This document shows positions 8,196 to 15,521 of a stretch of DNA of 26,047 bases, in pieces; the first letter of the stretch is position 1, and the number at the start of each line of letters is the position of its first letter. Source of the stretch: JAUXFK01 sp034189035 (GTDB lineage Bacteria; Desulfobacterota; UBA8473). Position numbers and translations under genes: made by a program. The stretch covers positions 1-26,047 of the forward strand of contig JAXHVA010000058.1 of assembly GCA_034189035.1 (NCBI GenBank), written 5' to 3'. The notes beneath the pieces are model-generated. The model searched no databases and was not told the origin of the DNA. It was given only the letters and a program-made list of their open reading frames with translations.

Positions 8196-10853
8196 CTAAT
8201 ACCTGTTCAACCTCCAGTCATAATCCTGATAATCAAGTTTGATATTTTTAGCGTTCTCAATGAGAAACTGTATGTCACCTTCATCATATAAATACTGTGT
8301 AATATACTTCATCCTCTCAGTTTGAGTCTTCCCGAAATCATTTGCGTACCATTTGAATACCCTTGAAAGTGACAGATGATTATTCTGCCTGTTGAGTGTA
8401 ACACCTCCTCCATTGACAAATGTCTTCCCCGCAATTCTCAGCTCTTCGTCTAGATTTTCTGGAGTATAAAAAGAGATCGGAGGACATGAAGAAGAAGCGC
8501 ATACAAGTGCGAAGTGAATTCTGGGGTCCAGTTTCCGTACAGAGTGCCTGAGCCGTCTGTCATTGCTGCCAAATAATTTAAAAAGCGAGTTGGGGGGTCT
8601 CCTGTTGCCTCTGAGGATTCCATGTTCTATATCCTCCGGGCAAAAAAACATATCACCTATCTGATACTGGATTCTCCTGAAAAAGTTTCTGACCTCTTTT
8701 ACTGAGTCCCTGATCCCGAGTTCTATAACTCCATGGATTACGACAACATTATACATGTTTACCCAGAACGCAATCTGTTCTGCGGTTGTTTTCAATTCGT
8801 GCAAGTCAATATTCTTCAGCGTATAGCTTAATTCCAGATATTCCGCGTATACCTCCGACTTCTGCATAAGCTCGTATGAAATCCGGCCTTTTTGTGTATC
8901 AAAAAACGCACCCCTTAAAACATTCATGGAATTCTTGAGATATGAAGCAATTTCTTTCGGAGGGATGTTATGACACGGTTCGCCGTTATTTAGTACGATC
9001 TTATTTGTGAGCAGAACATTGGTTTTTCTCAGCTTCTTTTTTTCATGCCCCAGGTTATTTTGCTTTGCCTGTTGGAGGGCAATTACACTGTTGATATATC
9101 CAATATGTGTAAATGCCTGAGGAAAGTTGCCAAGAGATTCTCTCCAATGTACATCATACTCTTCTGAAAATAATCCGAGATGATTTGCAATACCCTCCAT
9201 ACGGTTAATGAGGGCTTCAGCTTCGTCGATTATTCCGAGAGCGACCAGATTATTAATGAGCCAGAAGGTAGACAAAAGAAATGTCCCTTCTTCTCCTGAC
9301 AGACCGTCCTGACCAATATATCGATAGAGGAAACCTTTATGACTCAATTCATTCTGAGTTGCTTTGAGCGTTGATATTACTCTGTGATCAGTAAAAGGAA
9401 GAAAACCGAGAATCGGTATCAGGAGGTTACTTGAGTCAAGGGCATTGGTTTCATAATGCTGAGCAAATGACTCTTTTTCATCATTCCATCCCTTTGATAG
9501 GACTTCCTCTCGTATTTCATTCCCTGTTTTCTGCCATTTTTTCAGATCAGCAGGGAATCCGTATCTTTTTGCTATTATTATTCCCCTGTCGAGAGCAACC
9601 CAGCACATTACTTTCGAATAAACAAAATCAAAGAGGCCGCCTCTTACCTCCCATATGCCGGAGTCTTTGTCTCTCCAATGCTCAACTACATAATCGCAGA
9701 TATCATGAAGGAACGGCCATGTTTTTGCGTCTATCTTCCCAACATAATCCGACAGCTTCAAAGCGGCATCCATCAGTTCACCATATATATCCAGTTGCTT
9801 CTGTTTTGCTGCCCCATTACTTATTCGCACCGGCCGTGAGCCTTTATATCCGTCCAGGTGGTCAAGTTTCTGTTCTGTGAGGTCCTCTTCACCTCTGAGG
9901 CCGTACATTATCTGCATACTGCCGGCACCGTGTTCTGAAATAAGTTTTTCAATCCATCTTATATAGCCTTCAGTTTCGGATAAATGACCTAGATTAAACA
10001 ATGCCTGAAGAGTAAAAGAAGTGTCTCTTACCCATGTGAACCTGTAATCCCAGTTCCTTTCTCCTCCAATCTCTTCCGGGAGAGATGTCGTTGCGGCTGC
10101 TGAAATGGTACCCGTGGGGTCGTAATAGAGCAGTTTGAGAACAAGGGCTGAACGTTCGACCATTTGTTTATAAGGACCAAGTTCAATTGCCCTGCCTGTC
10201 TCGCTTATATTCAGCCAGCCTTTCCAGTATGTCTCAGTGTCTGCAAATGCCTTTTCTGCCTTTTCTTTATCTAATTCGAGAGGCTCTCCCTTTCCATAAA
10301 TCAAATGCAGCCATACCCTGTCTCCATCAGATAAAGTCCATTTATCAATCTTTGTATCGTCCGGAATATTCATCTCTCGTGAACATAATAAGGTCAGACT
10401 CTCATTATTTCCTTTGGCAATAATTCCCTTTTTATGCTTTTTAAGTCGTGTATCGCTCCTTCCATAGTCAAACCTCGGATCAAAGGTCACCCTGACATTA
10501 ACCTTACCTTGAAGTATTTCAATAAGCCTGTATAGCTCGTGACTTTCTTCCTCCATTTCTTCTCTGCCACAGGCACAGACAGGCATAAAATCAGTAACCT
10601 TCATTACTCCTGTCCTTGTCCTGAATCTGGTTTGAAGTATGTTTGTTTCGGGAATATATTCGACCACTGAATCCCAGTCATCTATTGGTGAGATAGAAAA
10701 AGAGCCGCCTTTTTTATCATCAAGCAAGGCACCGAAACAGCTCGGGGAGTCAATATGGGGTAGGCACATCCAGTCAATCGAACCATCAAGACCGATCAAT
10801 GCCGTAGAATGAAGATCGCCTATAATACCGTAATCACTTATTTTTTTGTACAT
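8196..10853 (-). CDS. GH15 glucoamylase/trehalase-like hydrolase fused to DUF547
   Basis: This 885-residue fusion has two parts. Residues 1-600 form a glycoside hydrolase family 15 protein of the bacterial glucoamylase/trehalase type. It has an N-terminal beta-domain (ISDYGIIGDLHSTALIGLDGS), the (alpha/alpha)6-barrel motif ERNWDYRFTWVRD at 265-277, a probable general acid Glu402 in IWEVRGG, and the late GLFSEEYD and GNFPQAFTHIG segments. Residues from about 636 to 885 match DUF547, with AFWVNMYNVVVIHGVI, LDPRIHFALVCASSSCPP and a tyrosine/aspartate-rich C-terminus. No signal peptide is visible, so it is probably cytoplasmic. DUF547 has no agreed function; the ASSSCPP cysteine hints at an active site. 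It is monocistronic, with no clear Shine-Dalgarno. Substrate (trehalose, maltose or an oligosaccharide) is not decidable. Confidence 0.88.
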   Translation of the reverse strand: MYKKISDYGIIGDLHSTALIGLDGSIDWMCLPHIDSPSCFGALLDDKKGGSFSISPIDDWDSVVEYIPETNILQTRFRTRTGVMKVTDFMPVCACGREEMEEESHELYRLIEILQGKVNVRVTFDPRFDYGRSDTRLKKHKKGIIAKGNNESLTLLCSREMNIPDDTKIDKWTLSDGDRVWLHLIYGKGEPLELDKEKAEKAFADTETYWKGWLNISETGRAIELGPYKQMVERSALVLKLLYYDPTGTISAAATTSLPEEIGGERNWDYRFTWVRDTSFTLQALFNLGHLSETEGYIRWIEKLISEHGAGSMQIMYGLRGEEDLTEQKLDHLDGYKGSRPVRISNGAAKQKQLDIYGELMDAALKLSDYVGKIDAKTWPFLHDICDYVVEHWRDKDSGIWEVRGGLFDFVYSKVMCWVALDRGIIIAKRYGFPADLKKWQKTGNEIREEVLSKGWNDEKESFAQHYETNALDSSNLLIPILGFLPFTDHRVISTLKATQNELSHKGFLYRYIGQDGLSGEEGTFLLSTFWLINNLVALGIIDEAEALINRMEGIANHLGLFSEEYDVHWRESLGNFPQAFTHIGYINSVIALQQAKQNNLGHEKKKLRKTNVLLTNKIVLNNGEPCHNIPPKEIASYLKNSMNVLRGAFFDTQKGRISYELMQKSEVYAEYLELSYTLKNIDLHELKTTAEQIAFWVNMYNVVVIHGVIELGIRDSVKEVRNFFRRIQYQIGDMFFCPEDIEHGILRGNRRPPNSLFKLFGSNDRRLRHSVRKLDPRIHFALVCASSSCPPISFYTPENLDEELRIAGKTFVNGGGVTLNRQNNHLSLSRVFKWYANDFGKTQTERMKYITQYLYDEGDIQFLIENAKNIKLDYQDYDWRLNRY

Positions 10854-10906
10854 TTTTTACATTGCAGACTTTAGTATGCGAGTTTGCAAAGGAAGTTGTA
10901 TGATTT

Positions 10907-11290
10907 TCAGTTTCTAATAATATCTATTGGAAAATCGACAAGAGCCATATCGTCACTCACCAAAGGCACTCTTTCCAACTTTGCCTGGGCTGCAAGCATT
11001 CGATCAAACGGGTCACGATGAGCCACATCCCAGGTTCCGGCGAGTTGTGCATGTTCAGGTGTTATATTGAGCGGTTGAAAACCTGCCCGCTCAATCCATA
11101 AAGGGACATTCTTTGCTATGGAGGCAGCCTCAGGAAGCTTGCCTAAACGAAATTTAGTAGCAATCTCCCATACTGATGCTGAGCTTATATATACAGTGTT
11201 ATCAATAGATTGCACAAGCTGGCGGATTTTTATGGATAACCGGGGATCATCAAAAAGCCACCATAAAAAAATATGAGTATCAAGCAACAC
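10907..11290 (-). CDS. PIN-domain toxin, VapC family ribonuclease
   Basis: A 127-residue PIN-domain protein of the VapC type, an RNase toxin that cleaves tRNA or other RNA when freed from its antitoxin. The acidic metal-binding set is present: Asp4 in LLDTHIFLWW, Glu42 in SVWEIATK, Asp93/Asp96 in HRDPFDRMLAAQA and Asp113/114 in LVSDDMAL. The start is GTG at 11290, preceded by a strong GGGAGGAA ribosome binding site inside the end of the antitoxin gene. Only 2 bp separate the antitoxin stop from this start, typical of a translationally coupled toxin-antitoxin pair. Its RNA target cannot be read from the sequence. Confidence 0.92.
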   Translation of the reverse strand: MLLDTHIFLWWLFDDPRLSIKIRQLVQSIDNTVYISSASVWEIATKFRLGKLPEAASIAKNVPLWIERAGFQPLNITPEHAQLAGTWDVAHRDPFDRMLAAQAKLERVPLVSDDMALVDFPIDIIRN

Positions 11291-11292
11291 AG

Positions 11293-11517
11293 CTATTCCT
11301 CCCAGGTTTGTAACTCATCCTCTGGCAAAGGCTCAAAGAATGCGTCAGTAACCGCGCCTTTTGCAATGCCTGGAACCCTTTTTTTTACTTGCATCAGTGG
11401 TACAAGTTTGGCCCAGGGCCGGCCCGCTTTGGCGATTATTATTTCTTCACCTGCATGTGCACGGGCTAATAACTTGGAAAAATGGGTCTTTGCTTCATGA
11501 ACATTTACGAGTTTCAT
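11293..11517 (-). CDS. Antitoxin, Phd/YefM family
   Basis: A protein of 74 residues that pairs with the PIN toxin immediately downstream. The N-terminus MKLVNVHEAKTHFSKLLARA and the following GEEIIIAKAGRPWAKLVPL are the Phd/YefM DNA-binding fold, and the acidic C-terminus (PLPEDELQTWEE) would wrap the toxin. I start it at the ATG at 11517, because an AGGGAGA ribosome binding site lies just upstream; an extended frame to 11535 exists but adds only MIREKI. Phd-type antitoxins usually repress their own operon. A short AAGCTTAGTCTATATG stretch upstream of the start could hold the operator. Confidence 0.9.
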   Translation of the reverse strand: MKLVNVHEAKTHFSKLLARAHAGEEIIIAKAGRPWAKLVPLMQVKKRVPGIAKGAVTDAFFEPLPEDELQTWEE

Positions 11518-11604
11518 GATCTTCTCCCTTATCATATCGACTTAGTTTATAAGCTTAGTCTATATGAAAAGATATAAGAATGCAAGACAAAATATAACTC
11601 GGGC

Positions 11605-11703
11605 GTAATCCCTCAAATATTTCGACCTGTTCGATTAATATTACAGCGACACTTTCGGATAATCACGTTAAAAGTTATTATTGGCTTCTCTTTGCAGAAA
11701 TCG
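11605..11703. repeat. Flank of hairpin element, shared with other copies
   Basis: Two shared blocks lie here. ATCCCTCAAATATTTCGACC around 11608 recurs in similar form near 14301. The TTGGCTTCTCTTTGCAGAAATC block just before 11704 is the reverse complement, with some changes, of the GATTTTTTGCTGG..GAAG tail after the copy at 19894-20103 and near 22347. These extensions on one side only suggest that the mobile unit is longer than its terminal repeats, or that the copies share an insertion target. No coding sequence is present from 11518 to 12017. Confidence 0.45.
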
Positions 11704-11911
11704 GTCACTGCAATGGCAGTCATATTATAACGCGTGCAACTGTTTGAGTGATGTAGTGAGCGTTAAGAAAGAACAGAAGTGATACTTGATGGTTAAGAGC
11801 ATGATCATGTACATTCGTTGTCTCATTTATAAGGATCAATACTGTTCTTTGTTTACGCTCACTAAGACGCGAGTTTTGCACGGGTTATAATATGACTGCC
11901 ATTGCAGTGAC
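11704..11911. repeat. MITE-like hairpin element, copy 3 (end-type B)
   Basis: A 208-bp element with 28-bp perfect terminal inverted repeats: GTCACTGCAATGGCAGTCAT at the left edge and its reverse complement at the right edge, continuing through ATTATAAC. The inner arms carry GTGAGCGTTAAGAAAGAACAG and its inverse, so nearly the whole element is one hairpin. Copy 4 at 19894-20103 shares the inner arms and the AATTATAAC-GTGCAA block but has different outermost bases. It has no coding capacity. Confidence 0.85.
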
Positions 11912-12017
11912 AACGCAATATCCATTAAACTCAATATATGCTCGTCAAGAGGCCTTGAATTTCCCCCCAAGTAGTGGAATACAGATAATCGAAATGTTAA
12001 ACTTGTGTAAAAGACTT

Positions 12018-12269
12018 ATGTCCATGGCAAAGAGGAGAAAATACGATAAAGTGTTTAAAAGGGAGGCTGTCCGTCTCGCACTTTAAGAGGGCAGATCAGG
12101 CACCGAAGTTGAAAGAAATCTGGGAACCGGTTTAAACATGGTTTCCAGGTGGGTCAAAGAGTTTCAGGAAAATCCTGAGTTTTCTTTCCCTGGCCAGGGT
12201 AAGATGAAAGAACCTGAACAGGAGTTACATGCAGCAAGAATTTCATTGAGGAGGACTTTCTCCTTGTGA
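12018..12269 (+). pseudogene. IS3-family transposase OrfA, decayed
   Basis: The frame reads MAKRRKYDKVFKREAVRLAL, then a TAA at 12084-12086, then continues in the same frame with EGRSGTEVERNLG, MVSRWVKEFQENPEF and FPGQGKMKEPEQELHAARI before another stop at 12267. This is the helix-turn-helix N-terminal protein (OrfA) of IS3-family elements, where intact copies read through EVERNLGI..MVSRWVKEF and end in a leucine-zipper segment. Here the C-terminal zipper is lost and no OrfB (DDE catalytic part) is present. It is a dead insertion sequence between the toxin-antitoxin locus and the mutase gene, next to hairpin element copy 3. Confidence 0.85.
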
Positions 12270-12324
12270 ATATGAAATGAAAATGGTAGCTTAACCCCAT
12301 GTCCGCTTTTCGGGGGAAATATCA

Positions 12325-12386
12325 CGGTGTAAAAAACTACTCTTTGCTCCGTCCAAATTCGGCTTCGCCGAACTTCTTTTACACCG
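12325..12386. repeat. Inverted repeat/hairpin upstream of the mutase gene
   Basis: The arms CGGTGTAAAA (from 12325) and TTTTACACCG (to 12386) enclose a second perfect hairpin, TTCGGC-TTC-GCCGAA, at 12358-12372. It lies about 100 bp before the mutase start. It may be a leftover of the insertion sequence or an untranslated-leader structure. It lacks the conserved features of a cobalamin riboswitch. Confidence 0.5.
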
Positions 12387-12482
12387 ATGCCCTTAGATGA
12401 AATTGGGAAAACCTCAAAAAGGAATGTAGAGATGAAGAGGGCCGAAATTCAATTATTAATATAATATGATGGAGGTACAGAT

Positions 12483-14228
12483 ATGAGCAATGATGATAAG
12501 AAAAGAGAGATAGAGGAAGAAAAAAAGGAATGGGAAGAAAAAGTTTTAGAACCTGCGTTTAAACGCTTTGGAATGGCTGAGTCACCAACCAAAATCTATA
12601 CCCCACTTGATTTAGGAGATTTTGATTACCTGCGGGATGTAGGTTTTCCCGGTCAATATCCATTTACTAGGGCAACATTCCCCACAAGCATTATAGGCAT
12701 GGGGATGAAGATGATGGCTATGGGAGGAAATGAACCGGTAAGAAGAGCTGCAATATATTCTGGTTATGGCACATCTGAAGATACCAGAGACTATTATAAG
12801 GATGAGATTTCTCGTGGTTTTACTGGTGGCCCTAATCTGGCCTTGGACCTTCCTACTCAGTGTGGATATGATTCTGACAATCCAACTGTTGAGGGTGAGG
12901 TTGGAAAGGTTGGCGTGGCAATTGATACCCTGAGGGATTTTGAAATAATATTTGAACCATTTACTAATGGTCGCAACCTAGATAAGATTGCAACTAATAT
13001 GACAATAAATGCTCCATCTAACATATTGATTTCGATGTATTTAGCGCTAGCAGACAAACGTGGAATTGGTTGGGATAAGTTAAGGAGTACCCCCCAAAAT
13101 GACATACTCAAGGAGTTCGTCTCACGTGGTACTTATATCTTTCCGCCAAAGCCATCGATGAGGATGTTCAGAGACAGCCTGGTTTTCTTTGCCAATCATT
13201 GCCAGGGAATAAATATTACAAGTATTGGCGGCATGCATATAAGGGAAGGGGGAGCATCACGTGTGCAGGACTTAGCATTCAGCATGAGTATAGGAATAGC
13301 CTATATAGAAGAGGGAATCAAAGCTGGACTGGATGTCGATTCCTTTGCTCATATGTTTACATTAAATGCCTTTGGCGGCAGTATGGAATTCTTCAATGAG
13401 ATTGCATTCCAGAGGGCAGCAAGGAAAATGTGGGCTACGATTCTAAAAGAACGGTTTGGCGCAAAGAAGAAAGAAAGCATGAGACTCCGAACACAAGTTG
13501 CAGCAAGCATAGGCTGCAGCAGCACTACAAAGCAGCGCGCACTCAATAACCTGACCAGAGCAGTTGTGGGAGGAATCGCCGGCGCTCTTTCAGGTGGAAT
13601 TCCAGCGGCATTCCCGCCCTACGATGAACCTTTAGGACTGGGATGGAGCAGGGAGGCAAAGCAGCTAATGATGGATGCGGTAAGAATTCTAATTCTGGAG
13701 GCTAAATTATGTGATGTAACTGATCCTTTAGCAGGCTCTTATTATATTGAATCCCTTACAAATGAGATTGAGAAGGCTGCATGGGATGAGCTAAAGAAGA
13801 TAGATGATATGGGTGGTGCTGTTGAGGCTATTGAGAATGGTTACATGCAACGAGAAGTAGCAAAAAGCGCTGCCGAAAGACAGAGGAAGATTGAGATAGG
13901 AGAAGAGCTGATTGTTGGAGTTAATTGCTTCACAGATGAGAATGAGCTTGATGTTACTACAAGTAAGATAGTTGATTATCCCTATGATCCAGAGAAGAGA
14001 GCAATGGCTGAGGAGAAGCAAAAAGCTAAGTTAGCAGAGATTAAGAGGACAAGGGATAACACAGAGGTAAGTAGGTTGCTAAATGATTTAAAAGCGGCTG
14101 CCAAGGATGATAATAAAAACTTAATGCCGATCTTTATCGATTGTTCCAAGGCCTATGTAAGTGAGCAGGAACAGTGTGATGTTCTAAGAGATGTCTTTGG
14201 CGAATGGACGCGTGACACATTCGTATAA
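12483..14228 (+). CDS. Coenzyme B12-dependent acyl-CoA mutase, large (catalytic) subunit, divergent
   Basis: This is the TIM-barrel catalytic part of the methylmalonyl-CoA mutase superfamily, which moves a CoA-thioester carbon by an adenosylcobalamin radical. It is 581 residues and lacks the C-terminal B12-binding domain (no DxHxxG), so it needs a separate small subunit, which is not in the window. Family segments are YTPLDLGDFDYLRDVGFPGQ (40-59), GYDSDNP (128-134), TPQNDILKEF (203-212) and IFPPKPSMR (219-227). The substrate region is unusual: the usual PTMY reads PTSI (Ile70) with an ~11-residue insertion, GYHM reads GMHI (Met251-His252), and the RTHSQTSG block reads RTQVAASIG. Arg215, equivalent to the carboxylate-binding Arg207 of the Propionibacterium enzyme, is kept. 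GGAGGT precedes the ATG. The substrate may not be methylmalonyl-CoA. Confidence 0.88.
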   Translation: MSNDDKKREIEEEKKEWEEKVLEPAFKRFGMAESPTKIYTPLDLGDFDYLRDVGFPGQYPFTRATFPTSIIGMGMKMMAMGGNEPVRRAAIYSGYGTSEDTRDYYKDEISRGFTGGPNLALDLPTQCGYDSDNPTVEGEVGKVGVAIDTLRDFEIIFEPFTNGRNLDKIATNMTINAPSNILISMYLALADKRGIGWDKLRSTPQNDILKEFVSRGTYIFPPKPSMRMFRDSLVFFANHCQGINITSIGGMHIREGGASRVQDLAFSMSIGIAYIEEGIKAGLDVDSFAHMFTLNAFGGSMEFFNEIAFQRAARKMWATILKERFGAKKKESMRLRTQVAASIGCSSTTKQRALNNLTRAVVGGIAGALSGGIPAAFPPYDEPLGLGWSREAKQLMMDAVRILILEAKLCDVTDPLAGSYYIESLTNEIEKAAWDELKKIDDMGGAVEAIENGYMQREVAKSAAERQRKIEIGEELIVGVNCFTDENELDVTTSKIVDYPYDPEKRAMAEEKQKAKLAEIKRTRDNTEVSRLLNDLKAAAKDDNKNLMPIFIDCSKAYVSEQEQCDVLRDVFGEWTRDTFV

Positions 14229-14300
14229 TAACGTGAGTTCGATATAAGTCATATGATGACCAATGAACCATTGGTCCGATTATTAATACGAACTTGAATT

Positions 14301-14332
14301 ATCCCTTTAAGTATTTCGACCTGTGCGGTTAA
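14301..14332. repeat. Block repeated from 11608
   Basis: ATTTCGACCTGT and its flanks (ATCCCT before, GGTTAA after) recur from the stretch near 11608-11637 with about 80% identity by eye. The block occurs upstream of a hairpin structure in both places, which suggests part of the same repeat unit or a shared insertion site. Confidence 0.45.
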
Positions 14333-14343
14333 GGAGGGAAAGA

Positions 14344-14499
14344 GGTAAGTGCCGGCTGCTCACTTCGTTTGCTTCTTATTAACTACAGGCTTCCGACATG
14401 CTGTATATATAAGAGGATTGCAACTTTGTATGTCTATTAGGATGCTTGCCTGGCTCTTGCAGTATAAGAAGCAAACGAAGTGAGCAGCCGGCACTTACC
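14344..14499. repeat. Perfect 36-bp inverted repeat (long hairpin)
   Basis: The left arm 14344-14379 and right arm 14464-14499 are exact reverse complements over 36 bp, starting GGTAAGTGCCGGCTGCTCAC; the central part is 84 nt. There is no open frame. Perfect arms imply a recent insertion or active maintenance. Its sequence is unrelated to end-types A and B of the other hairpin elements, so it is probably a second family. It lies between the mutase gene and the CHAT gene. Confidence 0.85.
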
Positions 14500-14517
14500 A
14501 TACAGATCGATGATTTG

Positions 14518-14540
14518 CTGTTCTTTCTCTATGCTCACTA
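14518..14540. repeat. Remnant arm of the type B hairpin element
   Basis: The reverse complement of this stretch (TAGTGAGCATAGAGAAAGAA and CAG) matches 22 of 23 bases of the inner arm of copy 4 at 19942-19964. No matching partner arm is visible, so a copy may once have stood here and been disrupted, perhaps by the insertion of the palindrome at 14344-14499. The rest of 14541-14663 shows no feature. Confidence 0.55.
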
Positions 14541-14663
14541 AATCGTAGAAAAAAAGTTGCAAATATCTTGATTTTTATGTTAATTTCTTTCGTGTTCCAT
14601 GTTCCAAAAAGCAATTTCCTATCCCCTGTCACCTCATGATCACCCTGATACAGTGAGACTTTT

Positions 14664-15521
14664 ATGACTCCGGAACTGACATTGGGTATCCAAAAACAAG
14701 GTGAAAGATATACCACTGTTGTTTCTGCAGATGGCTTCGAAGATGAAAGGATATATCCTGATCCGGACAGGATAAAGAGTATAGTAAGCAAATCCGATCT
14801 TATCGAGTCTTTTATAACAGACCATAACTCCCATCGTTTCGCTAGTGATTTAATACAGACAGGCCTTGACATGTACGGGCTTTTTCTTGAGCCGTATAGT
14901 AAACTTGCAGAGTTCCCACAAAGAAACGCCTCCCGGGTAATCAGGATAAACATACAGACAAACCAGCATGACTTAAGCAACCTTCCATGGGAGTTACTAT
15001 ACACGCCTGAGTATCAATTTCTTGCCGTATCTCCAAGGGTGAAGCTGCTTCGCACTCGCGATAAAAGTGGTGAAAATAATGGAAAAGACCTGCCACCAGG
15101 ACCTTTGAGGATCTTATTTATGGCCTGCTCGCCGGACGGGACAGAGCCTTTACTGAATTATGAAAACGAAGAAGAGATCATAATAAATGCAGTCGCAGAT
15201 CTAAAGAGGAACAAAGACCTGGTGATCCATATCGCAGAAGGGGGCACCCTGGAAGAACTGAAACGCATGCTGACAAAAGAAGAATACCATGTTGTGCACC
15301 TCACCGGTCATGGCCATTACGACGATAAGGAGCAGATGGGTTACCTGAGTATGGAACGCGAATCCGGTCTTGAAGACCGTGTAAGCGCCAAAAGGCTTGC
15401 AGAGCCCCTTCTTGATAAGCACACAGTGCGTCTTGTCTTTCTGAGTGCCTGTTATACAGGGGCTCAAAAGAGCGCAGGCACAGGGTTGCCAACTCATTAC
15501 TGGACAACGGCATCCCCATGA
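14664..15521 (+). CDS. CHAT-domain protease part of a broken CHAT-NTPase-TPR gene
   Basis: These 285 residues form most of a CHAT domain, a caspase-like (clan CD) peptidase fold found in bacterial signalling and defence proteins such as the gRAMP-associated craspase subunit. The N-terminal beta-rich region (1-90) is followed by DLSNLPWELLYTP (103-115), a standard CHAT landmark. The catalytic dyad is His216 in HLTGHGHYD and Cys263 in VFLSACYTG, both intact. From residue 276 the frame is wrong: THYWTTASP ends at a stop, while the next frame over supplies the expected NSLLDNGIPMIIGMKHPV. A single missing base near 15488 (GGGTTG[G]CC) would rejoin it to the next entry. As it stands the CHAT domain lacks its last strands and helix. 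Start at ATG 14664, without a strong ribosome binding site. Confidence 0.85.
   Translation: MTPELTLGIQKQGERYTTVVSADGFEDERIYPDPDRIKSIVSKSDLIESFITDHNSHRFASDLIQTGLDMYGLFLEPYSKLAEFPQRNASRVIRINIQTNQHDLSNLPWELLYTPEYQFLAVSPRVKLLRTRDKSGENNGKDLPPGPLRILFMACSPDGTEPLLNYENEEEIIINAVADLKRNKDLVIHIAEGGTLEELKRMLTKEEYHVVHLTGHGHYDDKEQMGYLSMERESGLEDRVSAKRLAEPLLDKHTVRLVFLSACYTGAQKSAGTGLPTHYWTTASP

Noticed and set aside
9431..9880. 149-codon open frame on the plus strand inside the GH15 gene
   Set aside because: It lies wholly antisense to the conserved GH15 barrel and has a low-complexity, His/Ser/Pro-rich translation with no family resemblance and no ribosome binding site.
11892..12023. N-terminal extension of the IS3 OrfA frame
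   Set aside because: The frame opens inside the hairpin element and the family begins at MAKRRKYDK (12024); the upstream residues are not family-like.
12270..12482. Cobalamin riboswitch before the B12-dependent mutase
   Set aside because: The leader has two nested hairpins but no recognisable B12-box-like conserved core; it is more likely insertion-sequence debris.
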